DNA from: Bettongia penicillata ogilbyi
Lineage: Eukaryota > Chordata > Mammalia > Diprotodontia > Potoroidae
NCBI GenBank assembly: GCA_023548195.1
Contig: JAJHZJ010000575.1
Location: forward strand, 2,418,671 to 2,482,670
DNA: 64,000 nucleotides
Direction of reading: 5' to 3'
Both the position numbers and the translations under genes were made by a program. Positions 42,586 to 52,509 of the stretch are shown one piece after another (position 1 is the first letter of the stretch; the number at the start of each line of letters is the position of its first letter). A model generated the notes under the pieces. The model was given only the letters and a program-made list of their open reading frames with translations. It did not search any database and was not told where the DNA came from.

Positions 42586-44272
42586 TGACAGATTGAAGAA
42601 ACTGTAGCCAAAAGAATACAATACGCATTGATTACATCTTTATAAGTTGAGAACACCAAAAAATAAGGCAATTCCCCTTCAATATGATAGAAAAATGATC
42701 GTTCTAAGCTATTAAAATTAAATCCAAATTTCTTTTTCCCTTGATTTATAAGGAACAAAGGTGGTATGCACTGACAATGACAAGCAGTCCCTTAGTTGTG
42801 GTAAAAAGGAGTTGACAGATTAAATTTCTAACTGTTTTGAGAAAATTTCCTTGGAATGGAAAGATCATTTGGATGTTTCTTGGGAAGGATCAATTTTCTT
42901 AAGACAAAGTGCATCAATAGGAAAAAATAGAGAAAAAAAATGAAATGTTCTCTACTTGGCCTCACAGCAAGGATAACAAGGAATCAGGTATTTATTAAGT
43001 ACAAACAATGGTGTCCCTCCTCACGGGCCTGGAGCTTAAGTTCATTATTTTAATTGACTCTAGAGATTCTTAGCTTGATTTCTGTTTTCACAACACGATT
43101 CATCCTTCCTAGGACTTACTGTCACATCCTTGATGGAGAGTACCACTCCACAATGTAGCTCTGTTGTTGGAAGAAACCTTGTTACTTTATGAGGATGTGT
43201 TTTACAAAAAACTGACCTGGAAGACTCTAGGGGAACAAAAGTAGGAACTGGTTTTTCATTTGGGGACAGAATACTGCCAATGGGAAAACAACAGTGGATA
43301 AGAGAACTAGAAAAGCACCAAGGTTAGCTAGAGGTTTATATGGACAAATCCTTGTGTAGAGAGACTTGGCTCATGGCCGAAGCACATTCAAAGAACCATG
43401 AACTGCTTGGAGAAAAAAAAGAAACCATTGACTGATGGATGTATAGATAAGCAAATCTTGTTTGCTTTGCTTTTGAAATTCTCGTCGAATCTCATAATAG
43501 ATTTCATAATGCAGTCAAATCAAGAATCTTAATACTTGCTCAAACCACGGGTGTATCATATAACACTATAAAAAGAGTCTTGGATAAACACAAATAGTTG
43601 TGCTAGTGACTCCTCTGAAGATTGCATTTCATAGGATTTTGGCCTTAGAGATCTAGGCCCCACTCCATTTAGACTTATCTACATCTTTTGGAAAACCCAA
43701 GGCCCCTTTGAGCCTCAGGACCACCCACCTCCCAGATCCTACACAAGCTCTTTGCCCCTTGTTCCAGTGGTTCATATTCTTCCTTCAATAAAAATAGATA
43801 AAAAATAAAATACACAATAAAACAGATTATGTTCATATGTGGTCTTGTAAGTCAATATGTGCCTGTAGGAATCTATTTCTAAGTAGAGATTAGATGTATA
43901 GAAAGAGAGGAGATGAAAGGCAAAGTGACCAGTTAGGAGAAAGAAGTAACGAGAGTAGAAATTGTACATGTAGAGATATTGAGATAGTAGACATTGCCAT
44001 CATCATCATCGCCACCATCACCACAAGCAGCTGACATTTCAATAGCATTTAAAGCTTAGAAAATGTTTTCTACTTATCTCACTTGATGGCAACTGATTAG
44101 ATGTGGGCACCAAAGTGGAGAGGGAGGTCAAGGATGACTGAGGCAGCTGCAGACCTGGGTGAATCAGAAGAGTGCCTTTTCTGAGAGTAAAATTTAGAAT
44201 TTTAATCAAATCAACTGTTGTTTTTGTATTGCTGATAGTACAAGGACATTTTAGTTTTATTTTGAAGTAATA
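42586..44272. other. No gene; weak SINE traces
   Basis: Mostly unclassified. A minus-strand L2 tail is possible at 42980-43040 (GGTATTTATTAAGTACAAAC), a MIR3-like trace at 43640-43750 and a reversed MIR end at 44030-44100. A short CAT/CAC repeat lies near 43997-44025. Confidence 0.35.
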
Positions 44273-44288
44273 ACAACCATAGTTTTTT
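44273..44288. repeat. Target-site duplication, left copy (HAL1-like element)
   Basis: ACAACCATAGTTTTTT, identical over 16 bp to the copy at 47238-47253. Its T run merges with the complement of the poly(A) tail. On the nicked strand the site reads TTTTTT/AG, close to the L1 endonuclease preference TTTT/AA. Confidence 0.9.
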
Positions 44289-44311
44289 TTGTTTTTTTTT
44301 TTTGTTTTTTT
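44283..44311 (-). other. Poly(A) tail of the HAL1-like element
   Basis: The plus strand shows T runs interrupted by G at 44291 and 44304. In the sense direction this is an A tail with two C interruptions. Confidence 0.85.
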
Positions 44312-45320
44312 ATTTAGCTTTTTACATTCATTTTCACAAATTTTTGGGTTCCAAATTTTCTCCCCTTTTCTCCCCTCCCCCCACCCCAATACCCCAAGCA
44401 ATCTAATTTTCCCTATCTCCAATCTTTCCTCTCTTCTGTCATCCCTCCCTTCCCTTGTCTCTATCTTCTCTTTTCTCCTGTAGGGCCAGATGACTTTCTA
44501 TTCCTCATTAACTGTATGTCTTCTTTCCTAGTTGCAACAACAATACTAAACAATTGTTCCCAAAACTTTGAGTTCCAAATTCTCCCCATCCCTCCCTCCC
44601 CACCCATTCCCTTTGGTACGGCAGGCAATTCATTATAGGCCATATCTGTGTAGCTTTGCAAATGACCTTCCTGATAGTCGTGTTGTGTAAGACTAACTGA
44701 ATTACCATCCCTCCTAACCTGCCCCTCATTGTTTCTCTTCTGTCCTTTGATCCTGTCCCTCCCCAAGTGTTGACTTTCAATTACTCCCTCCTCCCTTTGC
44801 CCTCCCTTCCATTATCCCCCCCCCAATATCTCCTTCTCCCCTGCTTTCTTATACTGTAAGATAGGTTTTCATACCAAAATGCGTGTGCATTTCACTCCTT
44901 CGTTTAGTCAAATGTGATGAGGGTAAACTTTTGTTTGTTTGTTTTTTTTTCCCTCAGCTCTCCTCTTTTTCCCTCCACTAAAAACATCTCCTACTTGCCT
45001 CTTAAATGACATATAGTTACCCCCTTCCATTTCCCCCTCTTTCCTCTCACCACATTTCTCTCTCACCATTTACCTTAATTTCTTTTAAGGTATGGTCCCA
45101 TCCTATTCAGTTCAATCTGTGCTCTCTGTCTCTGCATGTGAATGCATGTGTGTATGTGTGTGCATGCGTGTACATGTGTATGTGTGGTCTCACCAACCAC
45201 CCAGATACTGAAAAGTTTTAAGAGTTAGAAATATTGTCCTTCCCTGTATGAATGCAAACAGTTCATTTCTGGTAAGTCCCTTAATACTTCTCCTTGCTGT
45301 TTACTTTTGCATGCTTCCTC
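44312..45320 (-). other. 3' UTR of the HAL1-like element
   Basis: About 1 kb with G-rich sense strand near its end (GGGGTGGGGGGAGGGGAGAA), as is common in L1 3' UTRs. A small TG microsatellite lies at 45146-45187. The last about 130 bp match the L1/HAL1-type 3' end on the plus strand at 14101-14335. The overlapping minus-strand frames here (for example 101 codons at 44461-44766) show no reverse-transcriptase or endonuclease motif. Confidence 0.75.
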
Positions 45321-46427
45321 TCATTCTTGTGTTTGAAAGTCAAATTTTCTTTTCAGCTCTGGTTTTTTCATTAAGAATGATTGAAAGTCCTCTGTTTCAT
45401 TGAAAGACCATATTTTCCCTTGAAGTATTATACTCAGTTTAGCTGGGTAGGTGATTCTTGGTTTCAGTCCTAGTTCCTTTGCCTTCTGGATTATCCTATT
45501 CCATGCCCTTCGATCCCTTAATGTAGAAGCTGCTAGATCTTGGGTTATCCTGATTGTATTTCCACAGTACTGGAATTGTTTCTTTCTAGCTGCTTGCAAG
45601 ATTTTTTCCTTGAGCTGGGAGTTCTGGAATTTGGCCACAATGTTCCTAGGAGTTTCTCTTTTTGGATCTCTTTCAGGTGGTGATCGATGGATTCTTTCAA
45701 TACTTAATTTGCCCTCTGGTCCTAGAATGTCAGGGCAGTTTTCCTTGATAATTTCATGCAAGACGATGTCTAGGATCTTTTTTTGATCATGGCTTTCAGG
45801 TAGTCCCATAATTTTTAAGTTGTCTCTCCTTGATCTATTTTCCAGGTCAGTTGTTTTTCCCATGAGATATTTCACATTCTCTTCCATTTTATCGTTCTTT
45901 TGGTTTTGTTTGGTGATTTCTTGGTTTCTCATAAAGTCATTAGACTCCATCTGTTCCATTCTAATTTTGAGAGAACTATTAAATTCAGTGAGCTTTTGAG
46001 CCTCTTTTTCCATTTGGCTCATTCTGCTTTTGAATGCATTCTTCTCCTCATTGGCTTTTTGAACCTCTTTTGCCAATTGAGTGAGCCTATTTTTCAAGGT
46101 GTTAATTTCCTCAGCATTTTTCTGGGTCTCCTTTACCAAGATATTGACCTTTTTTTCATACTCTTCTTGCATCTTTGTCATTTCTCTTCCCAGTCTTTCC
46201 TCCACCTATCTAACTTGCTTTTCAAAATCCTTTTTAAGCTCTTCCAAGGCCTGAGCCCACCCAACACCCCCCTGGGGTGTCTGGGGTACTGAGGCCCCGC
46301 CCTCCACATCTTTCTCTGATGGGAGAAATACGTTCTCGTCCTCCCCATCAGATCCGAAGGTCGGGATCATTTGCATTTGTTGGAAAAAACTCTCTAAAGT
46401 CTTATTTTTCTTCCCCTTTCTAGGCAT
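45321..46427 (-). pseudogene. L1-type ORF1 (RNA-binding retrotransposon protein), one premature stop
   Basis: 368 codons in a single frame, broken only by TAG at codon 74 (46208-46206). Start MPRKGKKNKTLESFF at 46427; end FDFQTQE. Codons 1-73 are a polar N-terminal arm. Codons about 75-195 are a long heptad-rich coiled coil (EEINTLKNRLTQLAKEV and similar), which in L1 drives trimer formation. Codons about 196-284 fit the RRM-like domain (ENRSRRDNLKIMGLPE, then IERIHR, then RNIVAKF). Codons about 288-354 fit the C-terminal domain, with IRITQDLA, RAWNRIIQKAKELGLKPR and the family TYPAKL box. L1 ORF1p binds its own RNA and acts as a nucleic-acid chaperone in the cytoplasmic particle. The other copy, at about 7919, has CAG at codon 74, so C-to-T made the stop. 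The downstream 294 codons are open. Confidence 0.92.
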
Positions 46428-47237
46428 TTTCCCAGCCAGTTACTTGACTTCTGAGATTCCTTTCCACCCCCGCCTGGATCCGCCCAGCTAGTGCTTTGTC
46501 TCTGAGATTCAAATGCGCTTTCCCGTGGCAAGCTTTAGTTCTGGCGCAGGGGTGGGGGCAGGGCCGTCTCCTAAACTTGGGCCCTCAGGGGCTTTCCGCA
46601 GAGACTTTCAGGAACGGAGCGGGTGGGGGCGGGGTGGGGGGCCCCGCCTGCTGTGCTCAGCTCCCTTGGGGGTTTTATTCAGAGGCGTTCAGCAGTAGAG
46701 CAGGGTGGGGGCAGGGCCGTCTCCCCTGCTCGGCTCCCTCAGGTTGGAAAGACCTTCAGTATTGAAGATCCTACCTGCTGCTGGGGGATTCCTGAGTCTC
46801 GGGCCGCTGCCGCCTCAGCCGCCCGCCCACGCCTCTGCCGCAGCCGCTTCCTCCCGAGGGGGCCCGAGTCACGGAGACGCTCCGCTCCCCTCCCCTATCG
46901 CAGCTTTCTTTTTCACTGACCTGTAGCTTCTGTGAGCAGAGGGACTTTCCCGGCTGCCGGAGCTTCCCCCGGAGCTTTCCTCTCTGAAGTCTGCTCGGGT
47001 CAGCTTCTCTGGGGCCGCGGCCAGGGGTGGTGGTGGGGTCCGCTTTCCGGGGTGCGATGGACCCCGGGGACGGCTCTCCAGGGTTCAGTGGAACGGAAAT
47101 CTCTTCCCCTATGTTTATGCACCCCCTGCAGAGATTCAGAATTTATGAGGATCTCCTTTTACCTCAATTCCATGAGTTGTGGGCTCGGAGCTCGTAAATG
47201 TGCGTCCTTCTACTCCGCCATCTTGGCTCCGCCCCCC
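46428..47237 (-). promoter_or_regulatory. CpG-rich 5' UTR / internal promoter of the HAL1-like element
   Basis: The most G+C- and CpG-rich stretch of the window, with many GGGGCGGG/GGGTGGGGG boxes of Sp1 type. The extreme 5' end holds CCAAGATGGCGGAG (47227-47214 in the sense direction), which fits a YY1 site; primate L1 carries a near-identical motif in the same place, where it sets the transcription start. Internal promotion is inferred. Plus-strand frames here (up to 107 codons at 46932-47255) are open because stops are rare in GC-rich DNA. Confidence 0.75.
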
Positions 47238-47253
47238 ACAACCATAGTTTTTT
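47238..47253. repeat. Target-site duplication, right copy (HAL1-like element)
   Basis: ACAACCATAGTTTTTT directly abutting the 5' end of the element. Confidence 0.9.
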
Positions 47254-47261
47254 AGAATACA

Positions 47262-47390
47262 TCTTGGCTGTGTGGCCCTGGGATAGTTATTTAACCCTTC
47301 AGGGTCCTAAGTAATTTTCTGAGACTTATCACTGGTCAAATAACAGGTGCATATCTCTAATGGTAGAGGCATTTCCTCACAGAGAAATCA
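47262..47390 (+). mobile_element. MIR-type SINE fragment
   Basis: CTGTGTGGCCCTGGGATAGT, then TATTTAACCCTTCAGGGTCC. Confidence 0.5.
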
Positions 47391-47407
47391 CAGTCCTGCC
47401 CAAATGA

Positions 47408-47465
47408 ACACACACACACATACACAAACACACACACACATATACACAAACACACACACACACAG
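47408..47465. repeat. CA microsatellite
   Basis: About 58 bp of CACACA with TA interruptions. Confidence 0.9.
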
Positions 47466-47795
47466 CAAACAGTATCTCATTGTTTGTGAACTCTTTGCCC
47501 CCTGAACCAACCCCCTTAAACATCTCCACGCCTATGTCTGGGGTGGTTCTCAACTTACAAAACTACATTTCCCAAAGAGGTTCCCACAGTTCTCAGGCCT
47601 GGCTTTCCATCATTATGAGCCTTCAGTGAAATTAAGGTGGACAGAGAACTTTCCTTTGGGGCAGCAGTGAAACTCTCAAAGAGAATATCATTCAGCAATG
47701 AAAATGTTGGTACTAGAGCCAAGCATGGGGCTAGGCCATTGTAAGTTATTTGTAATGGTGGAAAATTGTACTTGAGAATAAGTTTATGAAACATG
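47466..47795. other. No recognisable gene or repeat
   Basis: Unique-looking sequence. Confidence 0.4.
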
Positions 47796-47814
47796 GAGCT
47801 ATGGAAACAGTGCT

Positions 47815-47970
47815 GTATTTCTGGTCACAGTACCAAGTCTGCCTTAGCCACTATCTACTTCTATGACTTTAGACAATCCACTCTACCTTCTCCCTCCTTT
47901 CATCATCTCTAAAATGAAGAGGTTAAACCAGATAACCTTGCAGGCCCTTCCGCCTCTCTACATCATATCA
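47815..47970 (+). mobile_element. MIR3-like SINE
   Basis: TATGACTTTAGACAATCCAC, then TCTAAAATGAAGAGGTTAAA, then CCAGATAACCTTGCAGG. Confidence 0.55.
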
Positions 47971-48189
47971 GTTTCCAAAGGACTCATAGACAATTCACAG
48001 ATAGACCTAGGTCTAGAGTAGGGTCTCCAAATTTTTCTGATCATACAATCCTAGTAGCAATTTTTTCTCCACCGCACATACGTGTGTTTGCTTATTTGTA
48101 AATTACATAAAAGTACTAGTGTATTAATAATTATGTTTTTAAAAACTTAAACAAATATGTAAAGTTTTGACAGGAAAATAAAGATAAGG

Positions 48190-48640
48190 TGAAATCCAAT
48201 ACTAGAGACACTAGGGAACCTCTGGAGCTTTTTGAATAGGTGAATGACATGAAACCTGCGGCCCAGCAAAATCCCATTGGTAGTTGTGATAATGGTTTGA
48301 ACTGAGGAAAGAGGCAGGAAGAATAATGAGATGAGTGGTGATGAGTTACAAGGTGGGAGCTATGTGGATAGAGAGAAAAGCAAAGAGGAGAATTGAACAA
48401 GTCAGGTTGAGGAGGGTGAGATTCAAAGGCACACTGAGGTTGGAAACCTGGGTGATGAGTTGGCATGCTCCAGAGAAGTAGTGAAACTTGGAAGACTTTG
48501 GGTTTGGGGCAAAAGGAAACAAACTAAACTATTGAAGATACTTAGCGTGAGACACCTACAGGGCACCCAGGCTGAAATGTCCAAGTAGCAGCTGGCTATT
48601 GAACAATTTAGATGTCAAATGGACCACAAACTCTGGATAC
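48190..48640 (-). mobile_element. L2 interior, minus strand
   Basis: CTCTGGAGCTTTTTGAATAG and GTGAATGACATGAAACCTG are the reverse of the L2 block containing ATGTCACTCCCCT. CACCTACAGGGCACCCAGGC and TGAAATGTCCAAGTAGCAGC are the reverse of a more 5' L2 coding block. Order is correct for one element. Confidence 0.6.
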
Positions 48641-49465
48641 CAACGTCTATGACTATATCCAAGCATCTGGGAATCATTCAGAGGTTATCAAACTTATTTG
48701 CCCTACTGCCTCCTTTAAAATAATTCCTCAGCACCCCTTGGAAATCTACTTTCTTCAACCCTTTAACAGACTTTTTAAATTTGTGGCATTTCAAAAAATA
48801 TATGTATTTTTTAAAAGTGACATCTTAAATTTAATAATTTATTGTAAATTTGTGGGGTTTTCCTGCATTGAAACTTTGAGGATGCAATGTTTATTGTGGA
48901 CTAGTCACTCTTTCAAAACAGAAAATTGCTTGTTGCCTACTGTCCCATTACTGTGATGGAGGCTCAGGTGAAGGGGATGATAGAGGAAGGTGCTGGAAAT
49001 CTGCATGCCCTACTCAGCTAGGGAAGGTCAGTTGTGCTAGCAGCAAAAATGGGAGATCTTAAAGGGCTATGGAATTGGGTGAGAAGTAAGGTCAGTATTA
49101 GTTATGGTGTAAAGAGTGGGATATGATCTATTCTCCCATGATCTAACTGGTTCATTCATAAAACCTTGTGTCAAGGTCATGGCCCCTTTAGGGTCATCCA
49201 CTGACTCCCATTTTGGAAACCATGGGTCAAGCGAATGATTTCAAAAACAATGCAAACAAGAATTGCAGAGGACTATGAGGGACTTTGGAGGTGTTTTTTT
49301 AAGAGTCACTAAAAAAACTGGCCATTTATTAACCTAAGTCATATGTTATAAGCTCAAAGCCGAAAGGGATCTGAGATCACTTGTTTGGAAGCCAAGCTTG
49401 ACTGCTCAAATTTCTTGGCATCCAGTTTTGTTGCTGGTGTGGCTCTATCCATTTACATTGTTGTA
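48641..49465. other. No gene; possible DNA-transposon debris
   Basis: Bases 48680-48900 and 49125-49230 vaguely resemble the CAAACTTATTTGCCC / ACTCCCATTTTGGAAACC type of transposon ends. Not enough to call. Confidence 0.3.
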
Positions 49466-49469
49466 GTCA

Positions 49470-49555
49470 TTGTGTGTGTATACATGTATACACATACACA
49501 TGTAACCATCCATATACACAAATGCTTGTCTATGTGTATATATATATTAACATTA
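49470..49555. repeat. TG/TA/CA microsatellite
   Basis: TGTGTGTATACATGTATACA followed by TATA-rich repeats. Confidence 0.85.
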
Positions 49556-49654
49556 ACATAATCATATATAAATCTAAATACAAATTTATATAGAATCATG
49601 TGATAAACATGCAAATTATATACAAAAGAGAAATATGTACTTTATATCTAATTT

Positions 49655-50070
49655 TCTGGGTTCTGCTCAGTTTGCATAAGTTCAACTAAGTCTTTCCGTA
49701 CTTCTCTGTATTTAATACACTCATCATTGCTTACAGCACAGTAATATCCCATTACAGTCACGTACAACATTTTATTTAGTCATTCCTAAATCGATGGACA
49801 TCAACTCTATTTTCAGTTTTTTGCTACCACAAAGAGTACTGCTATAAATATTTTAGTGTATATGAGGCCTTTCTTTTGTCATTGACTGACTTGGGGGTAT
49901 ATGCCAGGCAATGAAATCTTTGGGTCAAAGGGTATGGACACTTTAGTCGCTTCCTTTGCAAAGTTCCAGATTGCTTCCTAGAATCGTTGACCAATTGATA
50001 ACTTGGACAACAATCCATTAGTGGCCCGTCTTGCCATAATCCCTCCAATATTGACTTTTTTGATCTTTTA
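49655..50070 (-). mobile_element. L1 3' region, minus strand
   Basis: Plus strand: TTCTGGGTTCTGCTCAGTTT, GTAATATCCCATTACAGTCA, TTGCTACCACAAAGAGTACT, TCTTTGGGTCAAAGGGTATG, GACCAATTGATAACTTGG. This is the reverse of the same region that is sense-oriented at 16633-17000 and 26663-27000. Confidence 0.85.
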
Positions 50071-50510
50071 ATTGCTTTTTGATTGAAATGAAAGGTCTCC
50101 GTTTTGAGCTAATGCCTTTAACTCTTACAAGAGATGGATGGCAAATTATTCCCAAGGGAGGATGTAACTAGAAAACTGACTGAGGAATGAGAGGAAAGTG
50201 GTTAATGTCATCCTGAACAGTCAGTAAAGTAAAATATAGATTCATCACAGAATATTAGCATGCTACCAACATAGCTTATCTAACAAAAAACATGATCCTC
50301 ATAAGGTAGCAAGGAAACAGCCTTGCCAGCTGACTATCTCTCCGTATTCTCTGTGGAGCTCTCTCAAGAAGAAACAAACCCCACAGCCCTAGGGCTAAGA
50401 ATCATTTGGTCCCTAAAACCTCTCAGTCTTGGTCTTATTAACTTTGTGGGATTCCTAGGAATAGAATAGAAATTATCTTGAAAAGAAGCCAAAAAGCCAA
50501 CATAACTTGA
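50071..50510. other. No recognisable gene or repeat
   Basis: Unique-looking, no long frames. Confidence 0.4.
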
Positions 50511-50514
50511 AAGA

Positions 50515-50600
50515 AGGCACTGTTTTTATCTTTGTATTTGTACTGCCAGTACCTACCATCCTATAGGTGCTTCATCGAAGTTTGTTGATTAATTTAGGAC
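50515..50600 (+). mobile_element. L2 3' end
   Basis: ACTGTTTTTATCTTTGTATT, then AGTACCTACCATCCTATAGG. Confidence 0.6.
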
Positions 50601-50854
50601 ATTTGGAGCTTGAATACAGATGAACAGAGAAAGAATATATTATCAGTAAACTGACATGTACAGACACTGTGGGAGACTGATCTATTTCTTCTTACTTGAT
50701 ACCCAGAATTCCTCAAAAGACCTCCTTCTATTATTCCTGCCCACCATTCTTTCCCCACAAAATTTACTAAAATTTATATTGGCATCACTCATTTGATACT
50801 TAGCATATGCTACCTCATTAAAAACAAAAACAAAAACAATGTATTCTTTCTGCT

Positions 50855-50975
50855 CAGCTAGATTGAAATCTGCCAGAGGGCAAGGGGATGCGTCCAACCT
50901 TTTTGTATCATTATGTCCTGGTACGGTGCCTTATCCTAGAAAAAGTATGCAAATAAAGGCTATTCATTTATTAAA
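50855..50975 (+). mobile_element. L2 3' end
   Basis: GATTGAAATCTGCCAGAGGG, then TGGTACGGTGCCTTATCC, then GCAAATAAAGGC. Confidence 0.5.
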
Positions 50976-51034
50976 TTGCAATGCTTACACTGTGAAGTAT
51001 TATGGGATGGGGTGAAAAAATTAATTGGACCATA

Positions 51035-51500
51035 GACTAAGAGCTAGAAGAGAATTTGGAAGCCACCAGATCCACCATCTTTACAGATAAGGAAACTGAA
51101 GTTCGATGAGAAGACGCCCACCAGTTCCACTAAACAGGATGCCCAAGCCAGCTATGTCTTATTCCTCTCCAGCCTGCCCTAGGGACTCTCCCTCTCCCAT
51201 GCCCTCTTTGTTTTCCTCTCCTTCAGCTGCCTTTTAAATGTCTTCCCCCTTTACAATGTAAGGTAAATGAGGACAGGGACTGTCTTTATTTCTACTGGTA
51301 TTTGCATTTTTTTTGACACATAGTAAGTACTTAATAAATGAAGGCTGATCTGAGTTGCTTTGTTCAGGGTCACACAGCCATATTAAGAACCCGTAGTAAG
51401 TATACAGTAAGTGCATAGTAAGCATTTAAATTCAGGATTCTCAAGTCCAGAGCCAAATGGAACCCCTACACCCTATACATCCTCTCACGTTGTCTCTATA
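51035..51500 (-). mobile_element. MIR-type SINE split by an L2 tail
   Basis: Left part GCTAGAAGAGAATTTGGAAG and TTACAGATAAGGAAACTGAA; right part GCTTTGTTCAGGGTCACACA, TTCAGGATTCTCAAGTCCAG. A plus-strand L2 end sits between them. Confidence 0.5.
51180..51350 (+). mobile_element. L2 3' end inside a MIR-type SINE
   Basis: TACAATGTAAGGTAAATGAG, GACAGGGACTGTCTTTATTT, ACATAGTAAGTACTTAATAA. Confidence 0.7.
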
Positions 51501-51529
51501 TTCAATGAGTTTCCCAGTGGAAGAGAAGA

Positions 51530-51778
51530 CACATTAAAAACTGTAATGTAGTAAAGAATGTGACAAATAGGACAAACTAGCATAGGAATGTGAGAGGGAG
51601 TGTGATAAGTGACAACTTCTGTCTAGAAGTAATTCTAGAAGGCTTTGGGGAACAGTTGGTGCTGGAAGGAGCCATGCCTTGAAGAATAAGATTCTGAATG
51701 TCATGTATACTCTGTATGTGTGTATATATGACTGTGTGTGTGAGTGTGTGTGTATGTGAGTATGTGTGTGAGTGAGTA

Positions 51779-51869
<91 letters not shown>

Positions 51870-51946
51870 GGGAGGGGGGAGAGAGAGAGAGAAAGAAAGA
51901 GAGGGGGGAGGGGAGGAGAGAGAGAGAGAGAGGGAGAGAGAGAGAC

Positions 51947-52001
<55 letters not shown>

Positions 52002-52230
52002 TGTTCCAGGTAGAAGAAAGTATTCCAAAAACTTGGAGGTGAGAAAATAGAAGTTTGAAAACCAAAGCAGTCCAGACAACTGGGATGTGAGCATCAAATA
52101 GTGATGTAATGAGAGGTTGGGGAGGGGTCAGAATTGGAAGAGTTTTGTATTGTGCTAAGGCTTTTTTTTGAATGGCTTTGATCAGGTGAAAGACATAACT
52201 GAAATGTTGCTTTAGATCAATTAACCTCTA
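51530..52230 (-). mobile_element. L2 region split by a long microsatellite, minus strand
   Basis: Left of the microsatellite: TCTAGAAGGCTTTGGGGAAC and GAAGGAGCCATGCCTTGAAG. Right of it: GTGTTCCAGGTAGAAGAAAG and GATCAGGTGAAAGACATAAC. All are reversed L2 3'-region blocks in order. Confidence 0.5.
51715..52000 (+). repeat. Compound (TG)n-(GA)n microsatellite, about 285 bp
   Basis: TG-rich part at 51715-51799, then GA/GAAA/GGGA repeats at 51800-52000. Longest simple repeat in the window. Long low-complexity frames on both strands (up to 187 codons, Leu-Ser or Arg-Glu) are artefacts of the dinucleotide. Confidence 0.95.
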
Positions 52231-52310
52231 ATCTCATCCAACAAGCATTTATTAAACACCAACTTTGTGCAAGCCATGATGTAAAATACTGGAGGTAGGA
52301 TCAATCAAAA
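52225..52310 (-). mobile_element. L2 3' end, minus strand
   Basis: CCAACAAGCATTTATTAAAC, then ACCAACTTTGTGCAAGCC. Confidence 0.65.
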
Positions 52311-52334
52311 CAATTCCTAAGAGACTTGGCACCA

Positions 52335-52500
52335 TTGACTCTGCTATTGAGGGACCTGGGTTCAGATCCCTACTACCTAGTTGATTTTGGGTAAATTGTT
52401 TCCTTCATCAGCCTTGGTTTCAGTGTCTCCTTATAAAATAAGGAGTTGTACAGATGGGTTTGAGGCCTCTTTAATTTCTAAGTTTATCTATGTTTCTATG
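52335..52500 (+). mobile_element. MIR3-like SINE
   Basis: GACCTGGGTTCAGATCCCTA, then TCCTTATAAAATAAGGAGTT, then TTCTAAGTTTATCTATGTTT. Confidence 0.6.
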
Positions 52501-52509
52501 AGGAAATAA

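Larger units (their letters stand above)
44283..47237 (-). mobile_element. Near-intact ORF1-only L1 derivative (half-L1, HAL1-like)
   Basis: A complete-looking retrotransposon of about 2.95 kb. In sense (minus) order: 5' end GGGGGGCGGAGCCAAGATGG at 47237; CpG-rich 5' UTR of about 810 bp; ORF1 from 46427 to 45321; about 1.03 kb of G-rich 3' UTR; an A-rich tail (runs of A broken by C) ending at 44283. A perfect 16-bp target-site duplication brackets it, so this is the original insertion length. No endonuclease or reverse transcriptase frame exists between the ORF1 stop and the tail, where a normal L1 would carry an ORF2 of about 3.8 kb. That layout defines the HAL1 class known in mammals, which depends on L1 enzymes in trans. 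An alternative is one L1 RNA that lost ORF2 by internal deletion or splicing. The low decay points to a young insertion. Confidence 0.88.

Noticed and set aside
44039..44422. 127-codon minus-strand frame
   Set aside because: It crosses the poly(A) tail and target-site duplication of the HAL1-like element, so it joins element and flank and is not a gene.
51534..52097. 187- and 162-codon frames rich in Leu-Ser and Thr-His
   Set aside because: They are translations of a (TG)n(GA)n microsatellite.
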